Source: Solirubrobacterales bacterium 70-9
GTDB lineage: Bacteria; Actinomycetota; Thermoleophilia; Solirubrobacterales; 70-9
Length of the DNA: 17,995 nt
Assembly: GCA_001898095.1 (NCBI GenBank)
Contig: MKSH01000247.1
Span: 65,688-83,682 of the forward strand
Direction: 5' to 3'
The notes under the pieces are model-generated. The model was not told the origin of the DNA, did no database searches, and was given only the letters and a program-made list of their open reading frames with translations. A program made the position numbers and the translations under genes. Shown here piece after piece: positions 7,116-14,624 of the stretch. Position 1 is the first letter of the stretch. Each line of letters opens with the position of its first letter.

Positions 7116-7903
7116 CGGGACGCGAGGACCTCCGCGAGATGCATTGTTCGGACCCCGGCCCGTTGACGAGCGAGCGCGCCGCCGATCTGCATAAGGCAGG
7201 AGTTGTCGGCGGCGACGACGACCTCTGCGCCGGTTTCGCGCACATGCTGGATCTTGTCGGAGAGCATCGCCGTCGAAGTGTCGGCGTTCTTGACCGCGAA
7301 GGTTCCTCCGAAGCCGCAGCATTCCTCGGCCTGTGGCAACTCGACCAGGTCGATGTCCCGCACCGCCTGCAGCAGGCGCACGGGACGGTCGCCGACCCGC
7401 AAAAGGCGCAGGGAGTGGCAGGTCGGATGGAAGGTCACCCGGTGCGGGAAGACCGCGCCGACGTCGACCGTCCCGAGTACGTCGACCAGGAACTCGGAGA
7501 GCTCGAAGGTGCGACCACCGAGATCGGCGACTTCGCGGCGCAGGCCTGGGTCGGCGACACCCTCCGCCAGACGCGGGTAGTGCTCCCGCACCATCGCCGC
7601 ACAGGATCCCGACGGGGTGACGATCCGTTCGGCGTCGGCGAAGACCCGGACGAAGCGGCGCATCAGCGTGGTCGCCTCGACGGCGTAGCCGTTGTTCCCG
7701 TGCATCTGCCCGCAACAGGTCTGCTCGAGCGGGAACTCGACCCGGTGGCCGAGCCGCTCGAGCAACTGGACCACCGCTTTTCCCGTCGCCGGGAAGAGCG
7801 TGTCGTTGAAGCAGGTTATGAAGAGGGCGACTTCCAGAGAGCCGGTTGTAATGGCCGGGCCGTCGGAGAGCAAGCGCGGGTGACCTGAATGGGTAAGTCG
7901 CAT
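7112..7903 (-). CDS. lutA: LutA-type CCG-domain protein, lactate utilisation
   Basis: A 263-aa protein with two cysteine-rich CCG domains, the LutA/YkgE subunit related to heterodisulfide reductase subunit B and GlcF. Visible cysteines are C31, C63-C64 (TCCGQMHGNNG), C101, C162 (HPTCHSL), C195-C196 (EECCGFGGTFAVKN) and C236. The fold begins at EVALFITC (residue 24), so about 20 residues before it are unlike the usual LutA start. ATG 7903 is the only ATG close by; TTG at 7873 is an alternative that would give a more typical length and free the dyad at 7881-7896 from the coding region. It is the first gene of lutABC and is transcribed divergently from SDR1 with only about 46 bp between starts. 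Confidence 0.9.
   Translation of the reverse strand: MRLTHSGHPRLLSDGPAITTGSLEVALFITCFNDTLFPATGKAVVQLLERLGHRVEFPLEQTCCGQMHGNNGYAVEATTLMRRFVRVFADAERIVTPSGSCAAMVREHYPRLAEGVADPGLRREVADLGGRTFELSEFLVDVLGTVDVGAVFPHRVTFHPTCHSLRLLRVGDRPVRLLQAVRDIDLVELPQAEECCGFGGTFAVKNADTSTAMLSDKIQHVRETGAEVVVAADNSCLMQIGGALARQRAGVRTMHLAEVLASR
7881..7896. promoter_or_regulatory. Putative operator, copy of the TGACCC-N4-GGGTCA dyad (divergent lut/SDR1 region)
   Basis: TGACCTGAATGGGTAA is identical at 13 of 16 positions to the perfect dyad at 14031-14046. Its centre (7888.5) is 48.5 bp upstream of the -10-like TAGATT at 7937 and 61.5 bp before the SDR1 ATG. It overlaps the first codons of lutA as called. A role in activating SDR1 or in repressing lutA is inference. 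Confidence 0.45.
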
Positions 7904-7936
7904 CGCGAAACTGATGCGCGGCCCGGCGGGTTCTCC

Positions 7937-7949
7937 TAGATTTGCCGCG
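7937..7949 (+). promoter_or_regulatory. Probable -10 element giving a leaderless SDR1 mRNA
   Basis: TAGATT (7937-7942, TAnnnT) is followed by 7 bp and then the SDR1 ATG at 7950, the spacing expected when transcription starts at the A of the start codon. No ribosome-binding site is visible before that ATG. The -35 region at 17-bp spacing (ATGCGC) is poor, which would fit dependence on an activator. Confidence 0.4.
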
Positions 7950-8813
7950 ATGGGAAATGCCGAGGCGCTTTCGCCCCCAACCTGGTTGATCACTGGAACC
8001 TCGAGCGGTCTCGGTCGACTGCTCACCGAGCGGCTGTTGGAGCGCGGTGATCGCGTCGCGGCGACGCTGCGGACGCCGGCGCGGCTCGACGATCTCGCCG
8101 AGATGTACGGGGAGAGGCTCTGGCGGGCAAGGCTCGATGTCCGGGACCCGCTCGATGTCCGGAGCGTCGTCGGGCAGGCGTTCGAGGACCTCGACCGCAT
8201 CGACGTGGCCGTCTCCAACGCCGGCATCGGCGTCTACGGCGCGGCCGAGGAGCTCTCCGACGACCAGATCGACCAGGTGATCTCCACCAACCTCACCGGC
8301 TCGATCCACTTCGCCCGCGCCGTCGTGCCCCATCTGCGCGCACAGGGAGGCGGTCGCCTCCTTCAACTGTCGAGCATGGGCGGGGCCGTGGCATTCCCGG
8401 GCTTCTCCCTGTATCACGCGTCCAAGTGGGGCATCGAGGGGTTCATCGAGGCCTTGGCGCAGGAGATCCGGCCCTTCGGGATCGAGGTGACGCTGGTCGA
8501 GCCGGGAGTCGTGGAGACGCCCTTCTACGCATCGGCCCCGAGTACGCCTGTGATCGATGCCTACGCCGACAACCCCGAGATCGTCCGCGGTGACATCCCG
8601 CCCGAGGAAATGCCGGGCGATGCCGAGAAGGTGGTGCGGGCGATGATCGAGCTCGGCGAGGAAGAGGACCCGCCCGCGCGGTTGTTGCTGGGCGTGGACG
8701 CCTACACGCACGTCACCGCCGCCTGGCGCGAGCGCCTGCGGGCCGCGGAGGTGACGAGCGACCGCTCCCTCGGGGCCGTGCGAGACGACTGGGTGGCCCC
8801 GGACCGTGCGTGA
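7950..8813 (+). CDS. Short-chain dehydrogenase/reductase (SDR1)
   Basis: A 287-aa classical SDR oxidoreductase. The cofactor motif TGTSSGLG is at 15-22, NAG at 90-92, Asn114, Ser141/142, Tyr155 and Lys159 (YHASK), so the active site is complete. Arg41 after the second strand and no acidic residue there suggest NADP(H) preference (inference). It resembles SDRs annotated as ketone/steroid-type or 'SDR family oxidoreductase', and the substrate cannot be named. The ATG at 7950 was chosen over the in-frame ATG at 7914 because a -10-like TAGATT lies just before it and because 7914 would leave only 10 bp to divergent lutA. It is followed after 60 bp by the hyuA-like gene, so it probably leads that operon. 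Confidence 0.9.
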   Translation: MGNAEALSPPTWLITGTSSGLGRLLTERLLERGDRVAATLRTPARLDDLAEMYGERLWRARLDVRDPLDVRSVVGQAFEDLDRIDVAVSNAGIGVYGAAEELSDDQIDQVISTNLTGSIHFARAVVPHLRAQGGGRLLQLSSMGGAVAFPGFSLYHASKWGIEGFIEALAQEIRPFGIEVTLVEPGVVETPFYASAPSTPVIDAYADNPEIVRGDIPPEEMPGDAEKVVRAMIELGEEEDPPARLLLGVDAYTHVTAAWRERLRAAEVTSDRSLGAVRDDWVAPDRA

Positions 8814-8873
8814 CGGAACCCCCGGCGGCGATCCAGCGATCCGGTCCTATCACCGCGACCAGGAGGACCGACC

Positions 8874-11000
8874 GTGAGACCGATCATCGGCGTCGACATC
8901 GGAGGGACGTTCACGGATTGCATCGTCGTCACCCCGGACGGGGCGGTGACGATCGGCAAGGCGCTCTCGACCGGGCCGGAATTCGACGACGGCTTCATCA
9001 ACGCGGTCGCCGCGGCGGCGGCACGACTCGGCCTCGACCTCGAGGAGCTGGTCTCGTCGGCCGAGGGGATCTACCACGGCTGCACCGTCGGGACCAATGC
9101 GATGGTCGAGGGTCGGACCGCAAAGGTCGCCCTCCTGACCACCCGGGGCCACCGGGACGTCCTCGCCTCGATGCAGGCGGGCCGGCGTCTGCGATCGCAG
9201 CCGCCGGAGTACATCGCGTACGTCTCGGTGCAGACCAAGCCCGATCCGCTGGTGCCACGGTCGCTGATCTTCGAGGTCGACGAGCGGGTCGGGCTCGACG
9301 GTGAGGTGATCGTTCAGCTGAACGAGGAGCGCGCCATCCAGGGCATCCGCGAGCTGCGGGACAAAGGCGCCGAGGCATTCTCGGTCTCGCTCCTCTGGTC
9401 GGTCGCCAACGACGCCCACGAGCGCCGGATCGCCGAGCTGATCGAGCAGGAGGCTCCCGGTCTGTTCGTCTCGCGCGCGTCGGCCGTCGTCAACAGGATC
9501 GGCGAGTATGAGCGGACCGTCGCCACGGTCGTCAACTCGCTGATCGGACCGGCTATGGATTCCTACCTCGAGCGGGTGCAGGAGAGGTTGCGCGGACTGG
9601 GCTACGAGCGAACCCTCCAGATCATGACCTGCTCGGGCGGCGTCATCGCCGCCAACGAGGCCCGCCGCCTTCCGATGCTGACGATCGGTTCCGGCCCGGT
9701 CGGCGGCCTGATCGGCTCGGGCACGCTCGGCGGGCTGGAGGGCGGGCGCGGCGGGGCGACCAACGGCCGTCGGCCCTCGATGGACATCGTCACCGCCGAC
9801 ATGGGCGGCACGACGCTCGACGTCGGCGTGATTCGCGATGCCCAGCCGCTCTCGCGGCCGACCAGCTGGCACGGTCAGTACGAGTACTTCGTGCCGACCC
9901 TGGACGTCCGCTCGATCGGATCGGGGGGTGGCAGCATCATCCGCTACGACGAGGAGCTGGGGACCCTCCGGGTCGGCCCGCTCAGCGCGGGCTCCCGCCC
10001 AGGCCCGGTTTGCTACGGCCGGGGCGGGGAACAGCCGACGGTCACCGATGCCAATCTGGTCCTCGGCTACATCAACGCCGAGAACTTCCTCGGTGGTGAG
10101 ATGAAGCTCGACGCGGACGCAGCGCGCCGGGCACTCGGGGCGGCCGGCGAGCCACTCGGCTTCTCCGCGGACGAGACCGCGATGGCCGCGATCCGCATCG
10201 TCGAGAACCAGATGGCGGACGCGATCCGGGTCGCCAGCGTGCAGCAGGGATACGACCCCCGGCGAATGTCGATGTTCGCCTACGGCGGCGCCGGGCCGCT
10301 CCACGGCGCGGCCCTCGCCCGCGAGCTCGGCATCAAGCGGGTCGTCGTACCGCTCAGCGACCTCGCCGCCGGCTGGTCGGCGTTCGGGGTCGCGAGCTCC
10401 GACGTGCTGGTGGTCGAGGAAGACGCGCTGAGCCTCCTTTCGCCCTTCGACGCGGGCCTCCTGGCCGGCCGTTTCGAGAAGCTCGAGGGCGAGGTCCTCG
10501 CCAGGATGGAGGCACAGGACATCGCCGTCGACGATGTCGTTCTGGCCCGCTACGTCGACATGCGTTACCGACGTCAGGTCAACGAGGTCGAGGTCGAGGT
10601 TCCCGACGGCCCGCTGGATGCCGGGGGGGTCGAGAGGTTGACGGAGGCGTTCGAGCGCGAGTACAGCCGCCTCTTCGGGGAGGGAACCGGCTACGCCGCT
10701 GCGGGGTTCGCCGTCACGGGCCTGCGCATCCGCGGCACGGCCAGGCTCGGCGAGTTCGATCTCGCCGAACGCGCCGTTCCCGCCGCGGCCGCGGAAGCCC
10801 GGCGTGGCGAGCGCGAGATCCTCTTCCCCGAGGGAAGCGGAGCGCGCGAGACGGTGGCGATCTACGACGGACGCGCGATGTCGCCCGGGGCCGGCGTCCG
10901 CGGTCCCGCGATCGTCGAGTTCCCCGACACCTCCGTGATCGTCCACGACGGCGCGACCGCGGGGATCGACACCTTCGGCAGCGTCGTCGTCGAGCTTTGA
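8874..11000 (+). CDS. hyuA: HyuA-type ATP-dependent subunit (hydantoinase A / acetone carboxylase beta-like)
   Basis: A 708-aa member of the hydantoinase/oxoprolinase family with an ASKHA ATPase fold. The N-terminus IIGVDIGGTFTDCIVV is the phosphate-binding motif; GCTVGTNAMVEGRTAKVALLTTRGHRDV, ADMGGTTLDVGVI (about 306-318) and YGGAGPLHGAALARELGI (about 468-485) are all family blocks. Together with the HyuB partner it would use ATP to activate a carbonyl or amide substrate. The family includes N-methylhydantoinase, 5-oxoprolinase, and acetone and acetophenone carboxylases. DMGGTT-x-DVG is shared with the carboxylase branch, but the residues visible do not decide the substrate. The GTG start has AGGAGG at 8861-8866, a strong site 7 bp away. 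The gene ends 16 bp before hyuB. The symbol is a family name, not a claim of hydantoin as substrate. Confidence 0.92.
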   Translation: MRPIIGVDIGGTFTDCIVVTPDGAVTIGKALSTGPEFDDGFINAVAAAAARLGLDLEELVSSAEGIYHGCTVGTNAMVEGRTAKVALLTTRGHRDVLASMQAGRRLRSQPPEYIAYVSVQTKPDPLVPRSLIFEVDERVGLDGEVIVQLNEERAIQGIRELRDKGAEAFSVSLLWSVANDAHERRIAELIEQEAPGLFVSRASAVVNRIGEYERTVATVVNSLIGPAMDSYLERVQERLRGLGYERTLQIMTCSGGVIAANEARRLPMLTIGSGPVGGLIGSGTLGGLEGGRGGATNGRRPSMDIVTADMGGTTLDVGVIRDAQPLSRPTSWHGQYEYFVPTLDVRSIGSGGGSIIRYDEELGTLRVGPLSAGSRPGPVCYGRGGEQPTVTDANLVLGYINAENFLGGEMKLDADAARRALGAAGEPLGFSADETAMAAIRIVENQMADAIRVASVQQGYDPRRMSMFAYGGAGPLHGAALARELGIKRVVVPLSDLAAGWSAFGVASSDVLVVEEDALSLLSPFDAGLLAGRFEKLEGEVLARMEAQDIAVDDVVLARYVDMRYRRQVNEVEVEVPDGPLDAGGVERLTEAFEREYSRLFGEGTGYAAAGFAVTGLRIRGTARLGEFDLAERAVPAAAAEARRGEREILFPEGSGARETVAIYDGRAMSPGAGVRGPAIVEFPDTSVIVHDGATAGIDTFGSVVVEL

Positions 11001-11016
11001 CCGAGGAAAGGGAGAG

Positions 11017-13362
11017 ATGACCGTTACCGAATCCATCGCCGGCACCGGATCGCAGACGGCCGGCCCCGTCTGGGACGGGATCACGAACAGCTACCGACCC
11101 CCCGAGGACTGGCGCGCCGACGTCGATCCGGAGCTGCGCTTCCACACGGAGACCGACAAGGACCTCGACCCGATCACCTTCGAGGTGATCCGCAACAGGC
11201 TCTGGTCGATCAACATCGCGCACGGTGAGCAGGTGACGCGGGTCTCGGGATCGCCGGTCTTCGCCTCGCTCGACTTCAACATGGCGATCCTCGCCGAGGA
11301 CGGCGAGATCGTCACCAACGCGCCCTACATCCAATGGATGGCGGCCGGTGGGCCGTTCGGCGTACGCTACGTGTTGCAACATCTCAGCCGCGAGAGTGGT
11401 GTCCATCCTGGCGATGTCTTCGTCGTCAACGATCCCTGGATCGCGGCCATCCACGAGATGGACGTCCTCTTCCTGCGGCCGGTCTTCGTCGATGACGAGC
11501 TCTTCTGTTGGACGGCGAACGCCGGCCACCAATATGACCTCGGTGGGGTGCAGCCCGGCGGCTGGCCGCAGAATGCGATCGACGTCTTCCACGACCCGAC
11601 CATCTTCACGCCCTTCAAGATCGTCTCGGGCGGCAGGTTGAACTCCGAGCTGGAACGTTTGTACGTCCGTAATTCCCGTGAGCCTGGCATGCTCGCGCTC
11701 GATCTACGCGCCCAGATCAGCGGTGTCACCTTCTCCGGCGAGCGTATCTCGGAGCTGGTCGAGAGGTTCGGCGCGGCCGCCGTGAAGGGGACCATGCGCC
11801 GGATCGTCGACAACGCGCAGGAATCGATGCGCCGGAAGCTCCTGTCGCTTCCCGATGGCACGTGGAGCGAGGTCAAGTACTTCGACCACAAACTCCCGGG
11901 CGACCGGAACACCTACCGCATGCAGCTCAACATCACCAAGCGCGGCGATCGCCTCCGCATCGACAACCACGGCACCGAACCGCAGCCCGATGAAGGGCCG
12001 CTCGGGATCACGGCCCTGGCGATGAGCGGCTCTGCGGTCGGGATGCTCGCGGTCAACGTCGTCTACGAGCAGCTCTTCAGCATCGGCGGCGCCGAGCGAC
12101 AGATCGACTGGGACATCGAGCCCGGCCTCGCCACCTCAATCCAGCACCCTGCCGCGGTCGGTGCCGGAGTGCTGAACACGATCGCCCATGCCGGGGCGAT
12201 GCAGAGCTGCCTCGCCAAGATGCTCGCCTGCGACCCCGAGTTGGCCCAGGACTCGATGGCCCCCTCGGCCGAGTACGCCGCCGTCGTGGTGGCCGGCCGC
12301 GCGGCGAGTGGCGAGCAGTACGGCCAGGCGATCCTCGACCACTTTGCGATGGGATCTGGCGCGCGCTCGTTCAAGGACGGGATCGGGACCTCCGGTCCAC
12401 CGTGGAGCCCGCTGACCTTCCTGCTCAACGTCGAGGCCGTCGAGCAGTGGTACCCGCTGATCTACCTCTACCGACGTGAGCTGCCCGACAGCGGGGGTGC
12501 CGGCCGCTGGCGCGGCGGCACCGGTTTCGCCTACGCCTGGGCGCCCTACCGGGCAGCCTCGATGGAGGTGATGACGTTCAGCGCCGGTATGACGCTGAGC
12601 GGCTACTCGGCCGCCGGGGTAGGGGGCGGGTATCCGTCACCCGCGGCGCGGGTCGTGGTGGTGCAGGGGAGCGACCTGGAGGAGTGGATCTCCAGGCGGG
12701 AGCTTCCCGTCGGACTCGACGACATCGGTGGCGAGAGGATCTATCTGGCGGGCAAGAACAACGGCGTGGCGGTCGGTATCGACGGCGTCGTCGAGGCCGT
12801 CGTCGGCGGCGGCGGCGGTTACGGCGACCCGCTCCTCCGGGAGCCCGACCGGGTGGTCGCGGACGTAGCGGCAGGCGCGGTGAGTGTGGCCGCGGCGGCC
12901 GACGCCTACGGTGTCGTCGTCGACCACCTCGGAAAGCTCGACGTGGGCGCGACCGAGCGCCGGCGGGAGGTACTGCGCTCCGAGCGCGGCAATTGGGCTG
13001 CGGTGGGCGGCGGAGAAGGTCCGGCCTCCTCGACGGCGGCGACGGGCGGGGCTCCCGGCGCCGTCCACCCGGCGATCGTCGCGCGCGACGAGTCCGGCCG
13101 ACGGGTCCTCGCATGCCGCGCCTGCGACCGGGTTCTGTGCGACTACGCCGATAATTACAAGCGACACGTCCTACGCGGGACGGCGCCGGTATCGGCCCTC
13201 CCTGGCGGCCCGGGCGTCGAGCCGTCCCGATTCCTCGATCCAGAGGTGGAGTTTCGTCGCTATTGCTGTCCGGGATGCGGGACCCTGCTCTCCAGCGAGG
13301 TCGTCCGGGGCGACGAGGGGACGGTCGCCGACATGATCTTGCTGCCCGACTCGGCACCTTGA
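11017..13362 (+). CDS. hyuB: HyuB-type catalytic subunit fused to a C-terminal zinc-ribbon domain
   Basis: A 781-aa protein. Residues about 40-645 are a complete HyuB domain: DPITFEVIRNRLWSI, the VVNDPWIAAIHEMDV metal-region motif, and a closing GGGGGYGDPLLREPDRVVADV. A Gly/Ser/Ala-rich linker (about 670-690) leads to a tail of about 90 residues with CRAC (700-703), C708 and a CCPGC knuckle (750-754), a likely zinc site. HyuB subunits normally end near the GGGGYGDP block. The tail resembles the separate small zinc subunit of acetone/acetophenone carboxylases, which suggests a ketone carboxylase-like enzyme (inference). It follows hyuA after 16 bp, with GAGGAAAGGGAGAG before the ATG. Its stop is overlapped by the bicupin TTG. 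The HyuB assignment is firm; the tail assignment is moderate. Confidence 0.92.
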   Translation: MTVTESIAGTGSQTAGPVWDGITNSYRPPEDWRADVDPELRFHTETDKDLDPITFEVIRNRLWSINIAHGEQVTRVSGSPVFASLDFNMAILAEDGEIVTNAPYIQWMAAGGPFGVRYVLQHLSRESGVHPGDVFVVNDPWIAAIHEMDVLFLRPVFVDDELFCWTANAGHQYDLGGVQPGGWPQNAIDVFHDPTIFTPFKIVSGGRLNSELERLYVRNSREPGMLALDLRAQISGVTFSGERISELVERFGAAAVKGTMRRIVDNAQESMRRKLLSLPDGTWSEVKYFDHKLPGDRNTYRMQLNITKRGDRLRIDNHGTEPQPDEGPLGITALAMSGSAVGMLAVNVVYEQLFSIGGAERQIDWDIEPGLATSIQHPAAVGAGVLNTIAHAGAMQSCLAKMLACDPELAQDSMAPSAEYAAVVVAGRAASGEQYGQAILDHFAMGSGARSFKDGIGTSGPPWSPLTFLLNVEAVEQWYPLIYLYRRELPDSGGAGRWRGGTGFAYAWAPYRAASMEVMTFSAGMTLSGYSAAGVGGGYPSPAARVVVVQGSDLEEWISRRELPVGLDDIGGERIYLAGKNNGVAVGIDGVVEAVVGGGGGYGDPLLREPDRVVADVAAGAVSVAAAADAYGVVVDHLGKLDVGATERRREVLRSERGNWAAVGGGEGPASSTAATGGAPGAVHPAIVARDESGRRVLACRACDRVLCDYADNYKRHVLRGTAPVSALPGGPGVEPSRFLDPEVEFRRYCCPGCGTLLSSEVVRGDEGTVADMILLPDSAP

Positions 13363-14033
13363 GCGCCGAGCGGGTCGTCACGCTGGCGGCCCAGCCGCCG
13401 ATCTTCGCCGAGCGTGTCCGGGCCACCGTCCTCGCCTGGCGGTCCGGGTCTGCCTGGTTTGCCGACACCCCGCTGGCTCCCGGGCCGCACTCCCATCCCG
13501 GCGCAACCGAGCTGTTCGTGGTGCTCGAGGGCGCATTCGAGATGACCGTCGGCCACGAGCGGCTGACGATGAGCCAGGGCGACGTGTTCCTGATCCCGCC
13601 TGACGCCGTCCACGAGCCCCTCGGCAACGCGGGTACCGACCTGTCCCTCGTCTCGATCGTCAGCCCCAATCGCAAGGGGTCGCGCTTCAAGACGAGCGAT
13701 TTTCCTGATTGGGGCTACGACCTCGCCCCGGGGCGGGGCTCCGCCATCGTCCGGGAGATCCCGTCGAACCACCAACTCGACAGCGAGCTCGTCATCCTCG
13801 CCGCCGACGAGCGCAGCGACTGGGAAGGCAGAGCAGACGTCGACCGAGTCCTCCTGGTCCTCTCCGGAGAGGTCGAGCTACGGATGCCGCCCTTGAGCGG
13901 TCGCCTGGGGGCGGGATCGATGACGTTCGTACCCGCCAAGGCGGGCCATACGGTCACCGGCGTGGGTGCCGATCCGGCCGTGGTCCTGGCCACCTGGGCG
14001 ACGGGCCTGGAGGCGCCGGCATCCGATACCTGA
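13359..14033 (+). CDS. Bicupin protein
   Basis: A 224-aa protein made of two cupin folds. The first (about 38-100) has a full metal site: His44, His46 and Glu51 (HSHPGATE) plus His85, the pattern of Fe- or Mn-dependent cupin enzymes. The second (about 160-215) keeps the fold signature (LLVLSGEVEL, then GAGSMTFVPAKAGHTV) but has only His197, so it is probably structural. Possible roles include dioxygenase, isomerase or aminohydrolase chemistry; motifs do not decide. No ATG or GTG lies before the first cupin except far inside the hyuB zinc tail, so the start is taken as the TTG at 13359 in a TTGA overlap with the hyuB stop, implying translational coupling. Its own stop lies inside the perfect dyad at 14031-14046. 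Confidence 0.82.
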   Translation: MSAERVVTLAAQPPIFAERVRATVLAWRSGSAWFADTPLAPGPHSHPGATELFVVLEGAFEMTVGHERLTMSQGDVFLIPPDAVHEPLGNAGTDLSLVSIVSPNRKGSRFKTSDFPDWGYDLAPGRGSAIVREIPSNHQLDSELVILAADERSDWEGRADVDRVLLVLSGEVELRMPPLSGRLGAGSMTFVPAKAGHTVTGVGADPAVVLATWATGLEAPASDT

Positions 14034-14046
14034 CCCGAACGGGTCA
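14031..14046. promoter_or_regulatory. Perfect dyad TGACCC-GAAC-GGGTCA, putative operator
   Basis: TGACCCGAACGGGTCA has 7-bp inverted arms around a 2-bp centre and begins with the bicupin stop codon. Its centre (14038.5) is 47.5 bp before the TACGAT -10 at 14086, about -60 relative to the predicted start, a classic activator position. A near copy at the same distance lies before SDR1 (7881), and a weaker one lies before the binding-protein gene (15405). It could alternatively form a weak hairpin at the end of the bicupin mRNA, but the loop is very short and no T-run follows. Confidence 0.55.
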
Positions 14047-14062
14047 ACGGACGCCGACCGGC

Positions 14063-14091
14063 TTGGCCGACGGTGCGACCGCCCCTACGAT
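14063..14091 (+). promoter_or_regulatory. Promoter for the VOC-SDR2 unit
   Basis: TTGGCC (14063-14068) and TACGAT (14086-14091, TAnnnT) are separated by 17 bp, a good actinobacterial housekeeping-sigma match in the gap after the bicupin. Transcription should begin around 14098-14101. The dyad at 14031-14046 lies just upstream of the -35. Confidence 0.5.
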
Positions 14092-14100
14092 CGGTCCAGG

Positions 14101-14133
14101 ATGACCAGTGAATGGCCGTCGGAGGGGAGCTGA
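14101..14133 (+). other. Possible 10-codon leader ORF before the VOC gene
   Basis: ATG ACC AGT GAA TGG then TGA: a complete 10-residue frame (MTSEWPSEGS) that begins within a few bases of the predicted transcription start and ends 8 bp before the VOC ATG. It could be translated leaderless and help deliver ribosomes to the VOC start. Such a short frame may also be chance. Confidence 0.25.
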
Positions 14134-14141
14134 GAAGGGGC

Positions 14142-14624
14142 ATGGCGAATATCCATCACACGGGCTTCACGGTGAGTGACCTCGATCGAGCAGTCGAGTT
14201 CTATCGAGGCGGCTTCGGTTGCGAGGAGCTTCTGCGCGGCGAACTGGCGGGCCCGGAAGTCGAAAAGGCGGTCGCCGTGCCCGGGGCGGTGCTGCGCACC
14301 GCGCTGCTGAAGGCCGGCAACGTGATGATCGAGTTGTTGGAATATCAAGCTCCGGACGGGCAACCGTTCTCGCTTCGAAACAACGACACCGGTGCAGCAC
14401 ACCTGTGCTTCACGGTCGAGGACATCGACGAGGTGTTCGCCCGACTCGTCGCGGGCGGCGCGGAGCCGCTCTGGAGGCCGAGTGAGCGTGCCCCCGACGG
14501 GCAGGCCGTGGGGACGAGGTTCGCCTACCTGCGCGATCCGGACGGGATCACCGTGGAGATCCTCGAACCGGGGCCGCGTTTCGGCATGGCCGAGCTGGTG
14601 GCCGAGGCCGGGCATGCCGGCTAG
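14142..14624 (+). CDS. VOC-superfamily metalloprotein (glyoxalase/bleomycin resistance/dioxygenase fold)
   Basis: A 160-aa protein with two paired beta-alpha-beta3 modules (about 3-68 and 84-142). The four expected metal ligands are present: His6 (HHTGFTV), Glu64 (VMIELLEY), His87 (AAHLCFTV) and Glu139 (VEILEP), so it is probably an active lyase, isomerase or epimerase such as glyoxalase or methylmalonyl-CoA epimerase-like. The presence of Glu rather than His at the second position argues against an extradiol dioxygenase. The ATG at 14142 was chosen because the fold starts immediately and GAGAAGG precedes it. An in-frame ATG at 14112 would add 10 residues. It overlaps the SDR2 start by 11 bp, so the two are co-translated, and a good promoter lies upstream. 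Confidence 0.87.
   Translation: MANIHHTGFTVSDLDRAVEFYRGGFGCEELLRGELAGPEVEKAVAVPGAVLRTALLKAGNVMIELLEYQAPDGQPFSLRNNDTGAAHLCFTVEDIDEVFARLVAGGAEPLWRPSERAPDGQAVGTRFAYLRDPDGITVEILEPGPRFGMAELVAEAGHAG

Noticed and set aside
7116..8711. Upstream continuation of the lutB reading frame
   Set aside because: The extension overlaps lutA in another frame and SDR1 on the other strand and shows no family motifs; lutB starts at the ATGA overlap at 7115.
8850..11084. A 744-codon open frame on the minus strand opposite the hyuA gene
   Set aside because: Its translation is rich in Arg/Asp/Gly/His with no recognisable domain, and the plus-strand frame is an unmistakable HyuA. Long antisense frames are expected in GC-rich coding DNA.
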